Positions 53,483 to 61,678 of a DNA stretch of 64,000 nt are shown here, in pieces. Origin of the DNA: Micavibrio sp. UBA1850 (GTDB lineage Bacteria; Pseudomonadota; Alphaproteobacteria; Micavibrionales; Micavibrionaceae); contig DDIM01000009.1 in NCBI GenBank assembly GCA_002338525.1, positions 31,838-95,837 on the forward strand. The letters are read 5' to 3'. Within the stretch, counting starts at the first letter, position 1. Each line of letters opens with the position of its first letter. A program made the translations under genes and the position numbers. The notes beneath the pieces are model-generated. The model worked only from the letters and a program-made list of their open reading frames with translations, had not been told where the DNA came from and made no database searches.

Positions 53483-54020
53483 GTTTTTTTAATGTAAAAA
53501 TGCGCCCAAAATATTCCCCCTCATTATTATCAACGGCATCAATCGTGACGTTTTCCTTGTAGTGATCAACGCACCCTCTAATCAATCCTGCAGCCAAATC
53601 AGCAAAAGGGCGTTTCGATCGGTATGTCATAATCATTGTGCGATCATCGGGACGCTGGGTTGAGAACTCTGGAAGCTCGGCGTCGTTATATAGTTTTTTT
53701 ACTTCTACATGAATGTGACCATCGACGCTTTCTAAAAAATCAAAGCTGGTCGGTTTGTCTTTAAAAAATTGTGGTTTCATCTCGTAAAATCTCGTGAACA
53801 GATACTCACCATATTTAAAAACTAAATCCTGTGCAGGTAGGCCTGATTTTTCACTGAGCGCTGTGACCAATTGTATCATTTCGCCATGGCAGTACGTCCC
53901 TACCGCGGTGTATGCGCCTTCTGATTCAAGTTCACACATATCAATCACATCGTCCATCATGTCAGGACCGAACACGTGGTCGACCATTTCACACAGTTCG
54001 CTAAAAACAATCCCCTTCAT
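53466..54020 (-). CDS. H-NOX heme nitric-oxide-binding sensor protein
   Basis: 184 residues, a stand-alone HNOB domain starting MKGIVFSELCEMVDHVFG. The proximal heme ligand is likely the histidine in HIHVEVKKLY (His104, or His102). The propionate-binding YxSxR motif is TYRSKRPFA (Tyr133, Ser135, Arg137). DAELPEF matches the family LP segment. Bacterial members sense NO and control a neighbouring histidine kinase or c-di-GMP enzyme; here a hybrid kinase follows with a 17-base overlap. It is separated from groEL by a terminator, so it has its own promoter in 54021-54114. Confidence 0.9.
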   Translation of the reverse strand: MKGIVFSELCEMVDHVFGPDMMDDVIDMCELESEGAYTAVGTYCHGEMIQLVTALSEKSGLPAQDLVFKYGEYLFTRFYEMKPQFFKDKPTSFDFLESVDGHIHVEVKKLYNDAELPEFSTQRPDDRTMIMTYRSKRPFADLAAGLIRGCVDHYKENVTIDAVDNNEGEYFGRIFTLKKHVSSA

Positions 54021-54114
54021 AGTTTGTCACTTCCCCCGTTTAATCTGAAAATATAAACAAAAGGATAGCAAGCAATCGGTGTAAAATCGATTCTATCATA
54101 CGCTTGTACGTATT

Positions 54115-54150
54115 AAAAAAGGCTACCCACAATATTGGATAGCCTTTCTT
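54115..54150 (-). terminator. Terminator of groESL
   Basis: AAAGGCTA (about 54118-54125) pairs with TAGCCTTT (54140-54147), extended by a CC/GG pair after a mismatch. On the leftward strand the stem is followed by six T's (54120-54115). Confidence 0.85.
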
Positions 54151-54196
54151 TTAAATCTTTATCTTATATGGATAAAATAAGAGCTGGGGGGATGAA

Positions 54197-55855
54197 TTAC
54201 ATCATGCCGCCCATGCCGCCCATTCCACCCATACCGCCCATGCCGCCCATGCCAGCACCGGCGTCACTGTCTTCCTTTGGAAGGTCAGCAACCATTGCTT
54301 CTGTCGTAATCAAAAGACCTGCTACTGAAGCTGCATTTTGGATGGCAGAACGTACAACCTTAACAGGATCGATGATACCTGCTTTTACAAGGTTCGTGTA
54401 TGTGTCAGTTTGTGCGTCGTAACCAAAGTCATTGTCTTTTTGGTCAAGAAGTTTTCCAACAACAATAGATCCTTCGACACCAGCATTTTCAGCAATCTGA
54501 CGAATTGGGGCTTGTAGCGCACGACGTACGATTTCAATCCCTGCATTTTGATCGCTGTTTGCACCTGTCATACCTTCAAGAGCACGTGTTGAGTATAGAA
54601 GAGCTGTTCCACCGCCGGCAATAATGCCTTCTTCAACAGCAGCGCGTGTTGCATGCATAGCATCATCAACGCGATCTTTCTTTTCTTTCACTTCAACTTC
54701 TGTGGCTCCACCAACGCGGATCACAGCAACACCACCAGAAAGTTTTGCAAGGCGTTCTTGCAACTTCTCTTTGTCGTAGTCTGAAGATGTGTCTTGGATT
54801 TGCTGACGGATTTGAGCACAACGCGTGTCAATGTTTTCCTTAGAACCAACGCCATCAATGATTGTTGTATCATCTTTAGTGATGCGAACTTTTTTCGCAG
54901 TTCCAAGCATATCAATATTTACATCTTCAAGCTTGATACCAATTTCTTCAGACACAAGCTGTGCACCTGTCAAAATAGCCATATCTTCCATCATTGCTTT
55001 ACGACGGTCACCAAAACCTGGTGCTTTTACAGCAGCAACTTTCAAACCACCACGCAGTTTGTTCACAACGAGTGTTGCAAGCGCTTCGCCTTCAACATCT
55101 TCTGCTATGATCATAAGTGGACGACCTGATTGCACAACTGATTCAAGAATTGGCAGCATTGGCTGTAGGTTTGTTAATTTCTTGTCGAACATCAAGATGA
55201 ATGGATCATCAAGTTCGCACACCATTTTGTCAGAGTTTGTGACAAAGTAAGGTGACAAGTAACCACGATCAAACTGCATACCTTCAACAACTTCAAGTTC
55301 TGTTTCCAGACCTTGTGCTTCTTCAACAGTGATTGGGCTTTCTGTTCCAACGCGGTCCATAGCTTCTGCTAGTTTTTCACCAACAGTTGTGTCGCCGTTT
55401 GCAGAAATTGTTCCTACTTGTGCGATCTCAGAATTTTCTTTGATTTGTTTTGCACGAGCGTGAAGATCTTCAACAACTTTTGCAGCTGCCATATCAATAC
55501 CGCGCTTCAAATCCATTGGATTCATACCCGCTTCTACTGATTTGTTTCCTTCACGAATGATTGCTTGTGCCAAAACAGTCGCAGTTGTTGTACCGTCTCC
55601 AGCTAGTTCGTTAGCTTTAGAGGCAACTTCTTTCACCATTTGTGCGCCCATGTTTTCGAACTTGTTAGGAAGTTCGATTTCTTTGGCTACAGACACACCG
55701 TCTTTTGTAATGCGTGGTGCGCCATATGATTTGTCCAAAACAACGTTACGACCTTTTGGTCCCAATGTTACTTTCACAGCGTCAGCCAAAACGTTCACAC
55801 CTGTGAGCATTTGTTTACGGGCATCTGTGTTAAATTTTACTTCTTTTGCAGACAT
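54197..55855 (-). CDS. groEL: Chaperonin GroEL (60 kDa)
   Basis: 552 residues. It begins SAKEVKFNTDARKQMLTGVN and has VTLGPKGRNVVLDKSYGAP, the ATP-site DGTTTATVLAQAI, and the equatorial GGGTALLY and NAGVEGSIVV segments. The C-terminus is the repeated Gly-Gly-Met tail (five GGM units ending GGMM), which projects into the folding chamber. It folds cytosolic proteins in an ATP-driven double ring with GroES. It lies 36 bases after groES, and the pair shares the RpoH-type promoter at 56301-56332. Confidence 0.99.
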   Translation of the reverse strand: MSAKEVKFNTDARKQMLTGVNVLADAVKVTLGPKGRNVVLDKSYGAPRITKDGVSVAKEIELPNKFENMGAQMVKEVASKANELAGDGTTTATVLAQAIIREGNKSVEAGMNPMDLKRGIDMAAAKVVEDLHARAKQIKENSEIAQVGTISANGDTTVGEKLAEAMDRVGTESPITVEEAQGLETELEVVEGMQFDRGYLSPYFVTNSDKMVCELDDPFILMFDKKLTNLQPMLPILESVVQSGRPLMIIAEDVEGEALATLVVNKLRGGLKVAAVKAPGFGDRRKAMMEDMAILTGAQLVSEEIGIKLEDVNIDMLGTAKKVRITKDDTTIIDGVGSKENIDTRCAQIRQQIQDTSSDYDKEKLQERLAKLSGGVAVIRVGGATEVEVKEKKDRVDDAMHATRAAVEEGIIAGGGTALLYSTRALEGMTGANSDQNAGIEIVRRALQAPIRQIAENAGVEGSIVVGKLLDQKDNDFGYDAQTDTYTNLVKAGIIDPVKVVRSAIQNAASVAGLLITTEAMVADLPKEDSDAGAGMGGMGGMGGMGGMGGMM

Positions 55856-55891
55856 GGATATTTCTCCTTTTTATATCTCGCGTTTTAAAAA

Positions 55892-56182
55892 TTAGGCAGC
55901 AATAATGCCCATAATGTCAGTCTCTTTCATAATCATCAGCTCTTCGCCGTCGATTGTGACTTCTGTTCCTGACCATTTTGTAAATAGAACTGTGTCGCCA
56001 ACTTTAACATCTAACGGACGAATATCGCCGTTGTCGTTTACGTGACCTGTTCCTACTGCGAGAATTTCACCTTCTTGAGGTTTGTCTTGCGCTGTACCTG
56101 GAATGATGATTCCACCAGCTGTTTTTTCTTCTTGTTCTTTACGGCGAACAACAACCCTATCATGTAAAGGACGGAATTTCAT
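55892..56182 (-). CDS. groES: Co-chaperonin GroES (10 kDa)
   Basis: 96 residues from the ATG at 56182 (MKFRPLHDRVVVRRKEQEEK), which has GGAG at a suitable distance; the upstream ATG at 56191 abuts the Shine-Dalgarno and is unlikely. The mobile loop is AGGIIIPGTAQDKPQEGEIL. LDVKVGDTVLFTKWSGTEV and the closing LMIMKETDIMGII are typical. It caps GroEL during folding. Confidence 0.98.
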   Translation of the reverse strand: MKFRPLHDRVVVRRKEQEEKTAGGIIIPGTAQDKPQEGEILAVGTGHVNDNGDIRPLDVKVGDTVLFTKWSGTEVTIDGEELMIMKETDIMGIIAA

Positions 56183-56300
56183 AATCTCCATCTCCTCTTT
56201 CTTCTTTTTTGGTTAAACTTAGCAGGCTTTCATCATCCTTATCACAGCGATAATGAAAACCCCTACCATGCCGCGCCCATATCCATGGGAAACAGCTCCT

Positions 56301-56332
56301 CTGATATAGAACTTGGGACGAAAAAATTCAAG
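56301..56332 (-). promoter_or_regulatory. RpoH (sigma-32) heat-shock promoter of groESL
   Basis: On the leftward strand CTTG (56332-56329) is followed after 18 bases by TCTATATCAG (56310-56301). That matches nine of ten positions of the alphaproteobacterial RpoH -10 element CYTATNTNNG with CTTG and 17-18 spacing. It lies about 120 bases before the groES ATG. No CIRCE inverted repeat (HrcA site) is visible in the leader, so control would be by RpoH alone. Confidence 0.7.
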
Positions 56333-56438
56333 GGAATTCTTGGGATTTTTGGCAATAAGGTGAACAATTCTGCGCGTTTGGTCTTATCGTTTTTTACGTG
56401 TTTATAATTTTTTTACGAAATGGGCGTAAAATAAAAAT

Positions 56439-56717
56439 ATGATTACGGTTGATAACGACTTAACAGCGCAAATCTCTGATCAGTATCGTCTGACGACAGC
56501 CGAGATTATTTATCATATGCCTGATCACCCTTCTATGCTTCAAAGTTATATTTGGCAGGAATATGATATTTCACCCAAATTCCCCGAGCTCAAAAAGTTT
56601 TTAGATTTTTGGACGCGTGATTTAGACGGACCGCTACACTCTGTTTATGTTGCGAGTAAAAAAATTATCAGCCCCGCCGAGTTTCGGGCCACAGATTTTG
56701 AAATCACGATTCAATAA
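56439..56717 (+). CDS. usg: Usg family protein
   Basis: 92 residues matching the Usg family: YRLTTAEIIYHMPDHPSMLQ, SYIWQEYDISPKFPELKKFL, WTRDLDGPLHSVYVA and the closing DFEITIQ. The family is nearly confined to Alphaproteobacteria, where it is known from beside trpF; its function is unknown. Here it is not near trp genes. The ATG at 56439 follows a long AT-rich leader, and it is divergent from groESL. Confidence 0.88.
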   Translation: MITVDNDLTAQISDQYRLTTAEIIYHMPDHPSMLQSYIWQEYDISPKFPELKKFLDFWTRDLDGPLHSVYVASKKIISPAEFRATDFEITIQ

Positions 56718-56777
56718 GCAATATATTGACATATTCTCTGTTTCTTTGTAATGTCTTGCATGCTATAGAGTGTGAGT

Positions 56778-58322
56778 ATGACAAGATTAACACCCCAAAT
56801 TATCGAAAAAGCCAAGGTCGGGCATCAGATCATTCCTACTGATACACTTTTAGGGTGGCTTTATCAGCTGGGTTTTACAACGCGTCAGCCTGCGGGCGGC
56901 TCGTCACATATTACCGTGAAACCTCCCAAGGATTTGGACATTGATCCAATTACTATTGTTAAAAAAACTAAAAAAGTCGACTACCAAAGAGATGTTGCAA
57001 GGGTTTGCTTACTGGCTCTTGAACAAAAGGACAGTAAAAAACACTCGCGCACCGTTCAAGAATTTTCAAAAAGTAGCGGACAAAATTTAAGCTTAGACGA
57101 TCAATGTAAAAATCCTGATTATCGTATTATCCATGACAAAGTTGATGATAAATATTATCTGCAACACATGTCTTTTTCTCAAATCGTTACCGAGTTGCCA
57201 GGCTACATTGAAAATGAGCCGTACCCGTTTGAAAGCTACGAAACATATCTTGATAAACGACGCACTAAACTTGAAAAACTATTGAGTGAAGCCACGGAGA
57301 ATAAGGGCTTTAATATGGTGCGCTACGCAAATGGTACGATTTTTTTAGATCATGATGCCTATCCTGTTGATTTGCACCTCAAGGCATTTAGCACTAAAAA
57401 CCCTCAATTTACTATACACTCCGAACTAGAGCAGACATTTGAACTTGTTGACACTTGGCACGATAAAACGAGCCTGTTCTTGGACAAGATGATTGAAGCC
57501 CATGACGGCAAGCAACGTCAACACCCCACTAAAGACCAAGTTTCTTATGATTTTGATTTATATGGCAGAAAACTCACATATACATTTGAGATAAAAAGCG
57601 GTTTCATCCCTTACGAGCAGGCAATGAATGCTTTTTTTGATTTTAACAATAAGTATTTCAGAATCCTACCTCGTATTCTGCGTGATACCTATGGTTTAGA
57701 ACACTCACAAAATGAACAAGGCTCGTTTGTGCTCAAGCACCCCTATTTTCCAGACATGGAGCCTATACAACTAGATAGCTTTGATCCCTCTTATGTGTCG
57801 CCCAGTGAGATTCTTAAGGTTATTGATGAGGCATTTCCTGAACGAGCGAGAAAAATTGTTGAATATAACGATTTAAAAGAACGACAAAGAGACGATTGTC
57901 ACAAGCTCGATCAATATCTAGAGCAAATCAATAGCCGAATTAACGAAAACATGTCACGTCTCAGCACCCTTCTCAACTCTAATCAAGGATGCGTGCTTAA
58001 CACGCCAGATCGTCGATCTATTAAACAATGTGGCAGGCTGCAAAACATCTCTTTTTCGATCAATGGTGAAAAGATGTCACTTAAGGGTATGACGCTTCTG
58101 GCACAGAAGAAAAACACGTATTTCTACCATTTCCCTTCTGAGAATTTAGATAAATTAGAAGAAAAAATTAAATCTTGCACGCATGATGCAGAAAAAAGCA
58201 CGCGACAACTGGACGTTTTCAATGTTTTGGGTGAGCGTACACAGTCATCAGCAAGTGCGCAAATTGATCAAGCCTTGTTGGGTATTTCTACGCCTAAGAA
58301 AAACAAGTTTGAATTTAAATAA
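56778..58322 (+). CDS. Large uncharacterised protein with a HicA-like N-terminal domain
   Basis: 514 residues from the ATG at 56778 (a GTG two codons earlier is possible). Residues about 23-80 read LLGWLYQLGFTTRQPAGGSS, then HITVKPP and a final helix. This order matches HicA-type double-stranded-RNA-binding toxins, with GSSH (His44) where HicA has the catalytic GSHH. The remaining 430 residues match nothing I know: a YNG-F-style alpha/beta region with ANGTIFLDHDAYPVDLHLKA, an aromatic segment FNNKYFRILPRILRDTYGLE, a coiled coil (about 365-410, RQRDDCHKLDQYLEQINSR) and a lysine-rich end. It has no signal peptide. It stands alone, 60 bases after usg and convergent with the ferredoxin gene. Function unknown. 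Confidence 0.7.
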   Translation: MTRLTPQIIEKAKVGHQIIPTDTLLGWLYQLGFTTRQPAGGSSHITVKPPKDLDIDPITIVKKTKKVDYQRDVARVCLLALEQKDSKKHSRTVQEFSKSSGQNLSLDDQCKNPDYRIIHDKVDDKYYLQHMSFSQIVTELPGYIENEPYPFESYETYLDKRRTKLEKLLSEATENKGFNMVRYANGTIFLDHDAYPVDLHLKAFSTKNPQFTIHSELEQTFELVDTWHDKTSLFLDKMIEAHDGKQRQHPTKDQVSYDFDLYGRKLTYTFEIKSGFIPYEQAMNAFFDFNNKYFRILPRILRDTYGLEHSQNEQGSFVLKHPYFPDMEPIQLDSFDPSYVSPSEILKVIDEAFPERARKIVEYNDLKERQRDDCHKLDQYLEQINSRINENMSRLSTLLNSNQGCVLNTPDRRSIKQCGRLQNISFSINGEKMSLKGMTLLAQKKNTYFYHFPSENLDKLEEKIKSCTHDAEKSTRQLDVFNVLGERTQSSASAQIDQALLGISTPKKNKFEFK

Positions 58323-58326
58323 ATGC

Positions 58327-58647
58327 CTAGTCAGGTTTAGCGCTGTCGGAAAGGGTGACTTTCAGACCATCAAGCTCTTCACTCATAATTAGCTGGCATG
58401 ATAGACGCGAGTTATCTTCAAGATCAGGCGCCTCATCAAGCATATCAATTTCTTCCTCACGCGGTTCAAACAATTTGTTTTCCCACGCCTCGTCTACGTA
58501 TACATGGCATGTCGCACAACAACATGACCCGCCGCACTCGGCCTTAATAGGCAGACCGTAGTCTTTTATGATCTCCATCACGCGCCAGCCTTCAATGGCT
58601 TCTAATGTATGCTCTGTGCCCTCTTGGTCTGTTACGTGAATTTTCAT
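58327..58647 (-). CDS. 2Fe-2S ferredoxin, adrenodoxin type
   Basis: 106 residues, a plant/mitochondrial-like ferredoxin fold. The cluster cysteines follow the adrenodoxin spacing in AECGGSCCCATCHVYVDEAW (Cx5Cx2C), and the fourth is in SRLSCQLIM. EEEIDMLDEAPDLEDNSR is the acidic recognition helix for a reductase or partner. Such ferredoxins serve Fe-S cluster assembly, P450s or heme A and ubiquinone hydroxylases. Its ATG overlaps the stop of the membrane protein gene by four bases, so it is the third gene of the reductase operon. Confidence 0.93.
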   Translation of the reverse strand: MKIHVTDQEGTEHTLEAIEGWRVMEIIKDYGLPIKAECGGSCCCATCHVYVDEAWENKLFEPREEEIDMLDEAPDLEDNSRLSCQLIMSEELDGLKVTLSDSAKPD

Positions 58648-59465
58648 AGTGGTCTTTCTGGTTCAATAAATATTGGCTTGGCGCCATATTTTATAAGCAC
58701 GTCTTTAAGCGCATATGCCAAGGCTGTTACCGTCACAATTTGTATAGCTACTTCACCCACAACGTAAATAAATATTGTAATGAAATCTGTTACGGATGCG
58801 CCCTGTGCAATAGAGCCTACAATGCCAGACAAAAGCGAAATTACAAACGTGATAGGAATGACGATCATCAACCATATGCCGATCATGTATAGGGACGTTT
58901 TAAAGCCTCTTATTTCATGAATGAAAGCTTTTAATGGTGACAAAATCACAAGCGGAATGTACAGCCAAAACAAACGGAACCCCCAAACAGCAAAAACCAT
59001 AATGGCCACTGCCGCCATAAACATTGGAATTGTCGAGGACGATGTCGCAATCTCGGGTTGTGTTTCTACAATATCTTTAAAACCGCCCATGAATATTGCC
59101 GCAGCCGTTTGCGCCATTGAAATAACCACAAAGCAGAGTATACACGCCAATATTCCGCGTGCGCGCCATAGCATAAATTTTATCTCTTTTTCCGCAGGCG
59201 GATTAGACAGGCGCATCGGCCAGCGCTCGCCCGTTAATATTGTGCGCAAAAATTGCGCAACCAGCCACCCTTGCACAAAATAAGAGGGAATCATGATAAA
59301 TGCATGACGAAACTCAAGTGCGTCATCTATGCTTACATATAGTATAACTGTTGAAACGAACTTTATAAAAAGTGGGGCCCATAACAGCTTGAGCAAATAT
59401 TGACGCTCTTCCCAAACGGTTTTGTAGCCCATCATGGCGCTTTGTACGACGTCAATTTTTATCAA
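58644..59465 (-). CDS. Uncharacterised multi-pass membrane protein
   Basis: 273 residues with about six hydrophobic helices: LLKLLWAPLFIKFVSTVILY, a polar stretch with RHAFIMIPSYFVQGWL, ARGILACILCFVVISMAQTA, TIPMFMAAVAIMVFAVWGF, LYMIGIWLMIVIPITFVISL and VVGEVAIQIVTVTALAYALK. I recognise no family. There are no CxxC, heme or quinone motifs. It sits between a ferredoxin-NADP reductase (two bases away) and a ferredoxin (four-base overlap), so translational coupling implies a shared role, perhaps anchoring or exchanging electrons at the membrane. That is inference. Confidence 0.75.
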   Translation of the reverse strand: MIKIDVVQSAMMGYKTVWEERQYLLKLLWAPLFIKFVSTVILYVSIDDALEFRHAFIMIPSYFVQGWLVAQFLRTILTGERWPMRLSNPPAEKEIKFMLWRARGILACILCFVVISMAQTAAAIFMGGFKDIVETQPEIATSSSTIPMFMAAVAIMVFAVWGFRLFWLYIPLVILSPLKAFIHEIRGFKTSLYMIGIWLMIVIPITFVISLLSGIVGSIAQGASVTDFITIFIYVVGEVAIQIVTVTALAYALKDVLIKYGAKPIFIEPERPL

Positions 59466-59467
59466 AA

Positions 59468-60520
59468 TTATGCTGCCTTGTTGTCTTCTTCATTTACACC
59501 TAGTTTGTTTTGTAGGTCTGTCGAGGATGTCGTGTATTGGAACCGCAACTTTTTGTCTGGGTAGATATAACGGAACGCTTGCTGTGCCATTAAGGCCCCT
59601 TCATGAAACCCTGACAATATCAATTTTAGCTTACCTGGGTAGTGATTGATATCCCCAATTGCAAAAATTCCTTTTTCTGATGTTTCGAATTTTTCTGTAT
59701 CAACAGGAATAAGGTTTTCGTGAAGATTAAGCCCAAAATTTGCAATAGGCCCAAGCTTCATTGTCAGGCCATAAAATGCTAGCAATGTATCGCATTCAAC
59801 CTGATAGGGCTCCTCGCCGCGTTTTTGGATGGTAACCGCTTCTAACTGACCGTTTGTGCCGTGAAGCTCTTTGATATCACCGACAAAGCTTTTCATTTTA
59901 TTGGCAGCCACAAGATCTCGCATTTTGTTGACAGTATCAGGCGCGGCACGGAATTCGTCGCGACGATGGACAAGTGAGAGGCTGTTTGCAAGAGGCTGTA
60001 GGTTGACCGTCCAATCCAGCGCGCTATCGCCGCCGCCTGCGATCAATAGATTCTTGCCGCGAAATTGTTCCATTTGTTTTACAGAGTAAAACACCGAAGT
60101 GCCTTCGAACTCTTGTAGATTTGGAATATTAGGTTTTTTAGGCATAAATGATCCGCCGCCGGCTGCAATCACAATGACGGGGGCTTCGATTTGAATTTTG
60201 TCATCGGTTGTCATTAACCAATTGCCATTATCTAGCTTTGTAAGGCTTTCTGCCATTTGTTGAAAATGAAAGACAGGTGAAAATGGCTCAATTTGCTCCA
60301 TCAAGCGATCCGTCAAATCCTGACCTGAAATCACCGGATAGGCGGGAATATCGTATATTGGTTTTTCAGGATACAGCTCGGCACATTGACCGCCTGGCTT
60401 ATCCAGAATATCAACCAAGTGCGCCTTCATATCCAAAAGACCCAGTTCAAACACAGCAAACAGTCCCACAGGCCCTGCGCCAATAATAATAACATCTGTT
60501 GTATGGTAATTTTCACTCAT
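59468..60520 (-). CDS. Ferredoxin-NADP+ reductase, thioredoxin-reductase-like type
   Basis: 350 residues from the ATG at 60520 (MSENYHTTDVIII); a longer frame to 60658 runs into the COX15 promoter and is rejected. The FAD fold has VIIIGAGPVGLFAVFELGLL and GGQCAELYPEKPIYDIPAYP. The NADP fold has LLIAGGGDSALDWTVNL and SLVHRRDEFRA, and IFAIGDINHYPGKLKLILSG closes the FAD site. The absence of a redox CxxC distinguishes it from thioredoxin reductase and fits the YumC/TrxR-like FNR family. It passes electrons between NADPH and ferredoxin, and a ferredoxin lies in the same operon. Confidence 0.92.
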   Translation of the reverse strand: MSENYHTTDVIIIGAGPVGLFAVFELGLLDMKAHLVDILDKPGGQCAELYPEKPIYDIPAYPVISGQDLTDRLMEQIEPFSPVFHFQQMAESLTKLDNGNWLMTTDDKIQIEAPVIVIAAGGGSFMPKKPNIPNLQEFEGTSVFYSVKQMEQFRGKNLLIAGGGDSALDWTVNLQPLANSLSLVHRRDEFRAAPDTVNKMRDLVAANKMKSFVGDIKELHGTNGQLEAVTIQKRGEEPYQVECDTLLAFYGLTMKLGPIANFGLNLHENLIPVDTEKFETSEKGIFAIGDINHYPGKLKLILSGFHEGALMAQQAFRYIYPDKKLRFQYTTSSTDLQNKLGVNEEDNKAA

Positions 60521-60627
60521 GTGCGCCATAGAAGACAAAACAGGTTCAAAAATCAAGTTAAAAAAATGCGCCGCGCATTCGAAACATCTTGATCTTAAAT
60601 TGTTATCAATCCATATGTAGTATCGTA

Positions 60628-61614
60628 ATGAATAAGATAAGCTCTCACAAAAAATCAATTATTGGCTGGCTTGGATTTACAGCCTTTATGGTTTTCGCCA
60701 TGGCTGTTATTGGAGCCATTACGCGATTGACTGAGTCTGGGCTGTCCATGGTTGAGTGGCGGCCGCTTATTGGTGCTTTGCCTCCGATGAGCGAGGCCGA
60801 GTGGATGCGCGTATTTGATCTTTATAAACAAATCCCTGAATACACGCAGCAAAATAGCTGGATGCAGTTAGAAGATTTTAAACGCATTTTCTTTTGGGAA
60901 TGGTTTCACCGCCTATGGGGGCGAATGATTGGCTTAGTTTTTGCGATACCTCTTATCTATTTTTGGATACGTGGCGCAATTCCGCAGGGCTATAAAGGGC
61001 GCTTATTATTCTTGCTTTTCCTTGGTGCCATGCAAGGTGTGATGGGGTGGTACATGGTGCGTAGCGGCTTATCAGAGTTAACCTCCGTGTCACATTACAG
61101 GCTGGCCGCGCATCTATCGCTTGCTGTGCTAATATTTGGTGTATTGGCATGGACGATATTTGACCTGAAATACCAGCGCGCGCAGCTCGATTTTTCTAAT
61201 TTTTGTATCAAGCGTCATGGATTAATTGCATTGGGCTTTTTGGCCGTGACAATTATTTGGGGCGCCTTTGTTGCTGGTCTTGACGGCGGCATGATTTACA
61301 ACAGTTGGCCATTAATGGATGGGCAGCTCATACCCGTTGAGGCCGGCATTTCTGGGGCATTTTACAACAACCCTGCGGGCGTACAATTTTTTCATCGTTG
61401 GATTGCAATTGCGACCGGACTTGTCATCATTTTATACGCTATGCGCGTACAAGGATTTGCGCTTGCGGGCATGGTTTTTGTCCAAATTACTTTAGGAATT
61501 TTGACGGTTCTCTCACAAGCGGCCATTCCGCTTGCGGCGCTTCATCAAGCAGGTGCGCTTATTTTGCTGTTTATTTTACTTCGACATATCCACAAAACTT
61601 TCGTCAAAAAGTAA
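60628..61614 (+). CDS. ctaA: Heme A synthase (COX15/CtaA)
   Basis: 328 residues from the ATG at 60628 (MNKISSHKKSIIGWLGFTAF); the earlier ATG at 60589 is inside the divergent spacer. Eight helices with conserved heme histidines: FFWEWFHRLWGRMIGLVFAI, SVSHYRLAAHLSLAVLIFG, QFFHRWIAIATG and AALHQAGALILLFI. VGAITRLTESGLSMVEWRPL matches the alphaproteobacterial/mitochondrial COX15 type. It hydroxylates heme O to heme A for cytochrome aa3. It is divergent from the ferredoxin reductase over 107 bases; electrons for COX15 could come from such a ferredoxin system. Confidence 0.96.
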   Translation: MNKISSHKKSIIGWLGFTAFMVFAMAVIGAITRLTESGLSMVEWRPLIGALPPMSEAEWMRVFDLYKQIPEYTQQNSWMQLEDFKRIFFWEWFHRLWGRMIGLVFAIPLIYFWIRGAIPQGYKGRLLFLLFLGAMQGVMGWYMVRSGLSELTSVSHYRLAAHLSLAVLIFGVLAWTIFDLKYQRAQLDFSNFCIKRHGLIALGFLAVTIIWGAFVAGLDGGMIYNSWPLMDGQLIPVEAGISGAFYNNPAGVQFFHRWIAIATGLVIILYAMRVQGFALAGMVFVQITLGILTVLSQAAIPLAALHQAGALILLFILLRHIHKTFVKK

Positions 61615-61631
61615 AAAAGTACCCTAGAAAT

Positions 61632-61647
61632 AAACTATATATAGTGT
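61632..61647 (+). promoter_or_regulatory. NrdR box 1 upstream of nrdB
   Basis: AAACTATATATAGTGT matches the NrdR consensus acaCwAtATaTwGtgt at 15 of 16 positions and is nearly palindromic. NrdR represses ribonucleotide reductase genes when dATP is high. The box lies about 157 bases before the nrdB ATG. Confidence 0.75.
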
Positions 61648-61662
61648 TATATTATTTTTTAT

Positions 61663-61678
61663 GCACCACATGTCGTGC
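61663..61678 (+). promoter_or_regulatory. NrdR box 2 (degenerate) upstream of nrdB
   Basis: GCACCACATGTCGTGC keeps the palindromic CaC/GtG core of the NrdR consensus. Its centre is 31 bases from that of box 1, the spacing of tandem NrdR boxes (about three helical turns) on one DNA face. Confidence 0.6.

Noticed and set aside
54197..54255. Short tandem repeat of CCCAT-GCCGC type
   Set aside because: It encodes the normal Gly-Gly-Met tail of GroEL, not a regulatory or mobile repeat.
56183..56438. CIRCE element upstream of groES
   Set aside because: No TTAGCACTC-N9-GAGTGCTAA-like inverted repeat is visible.
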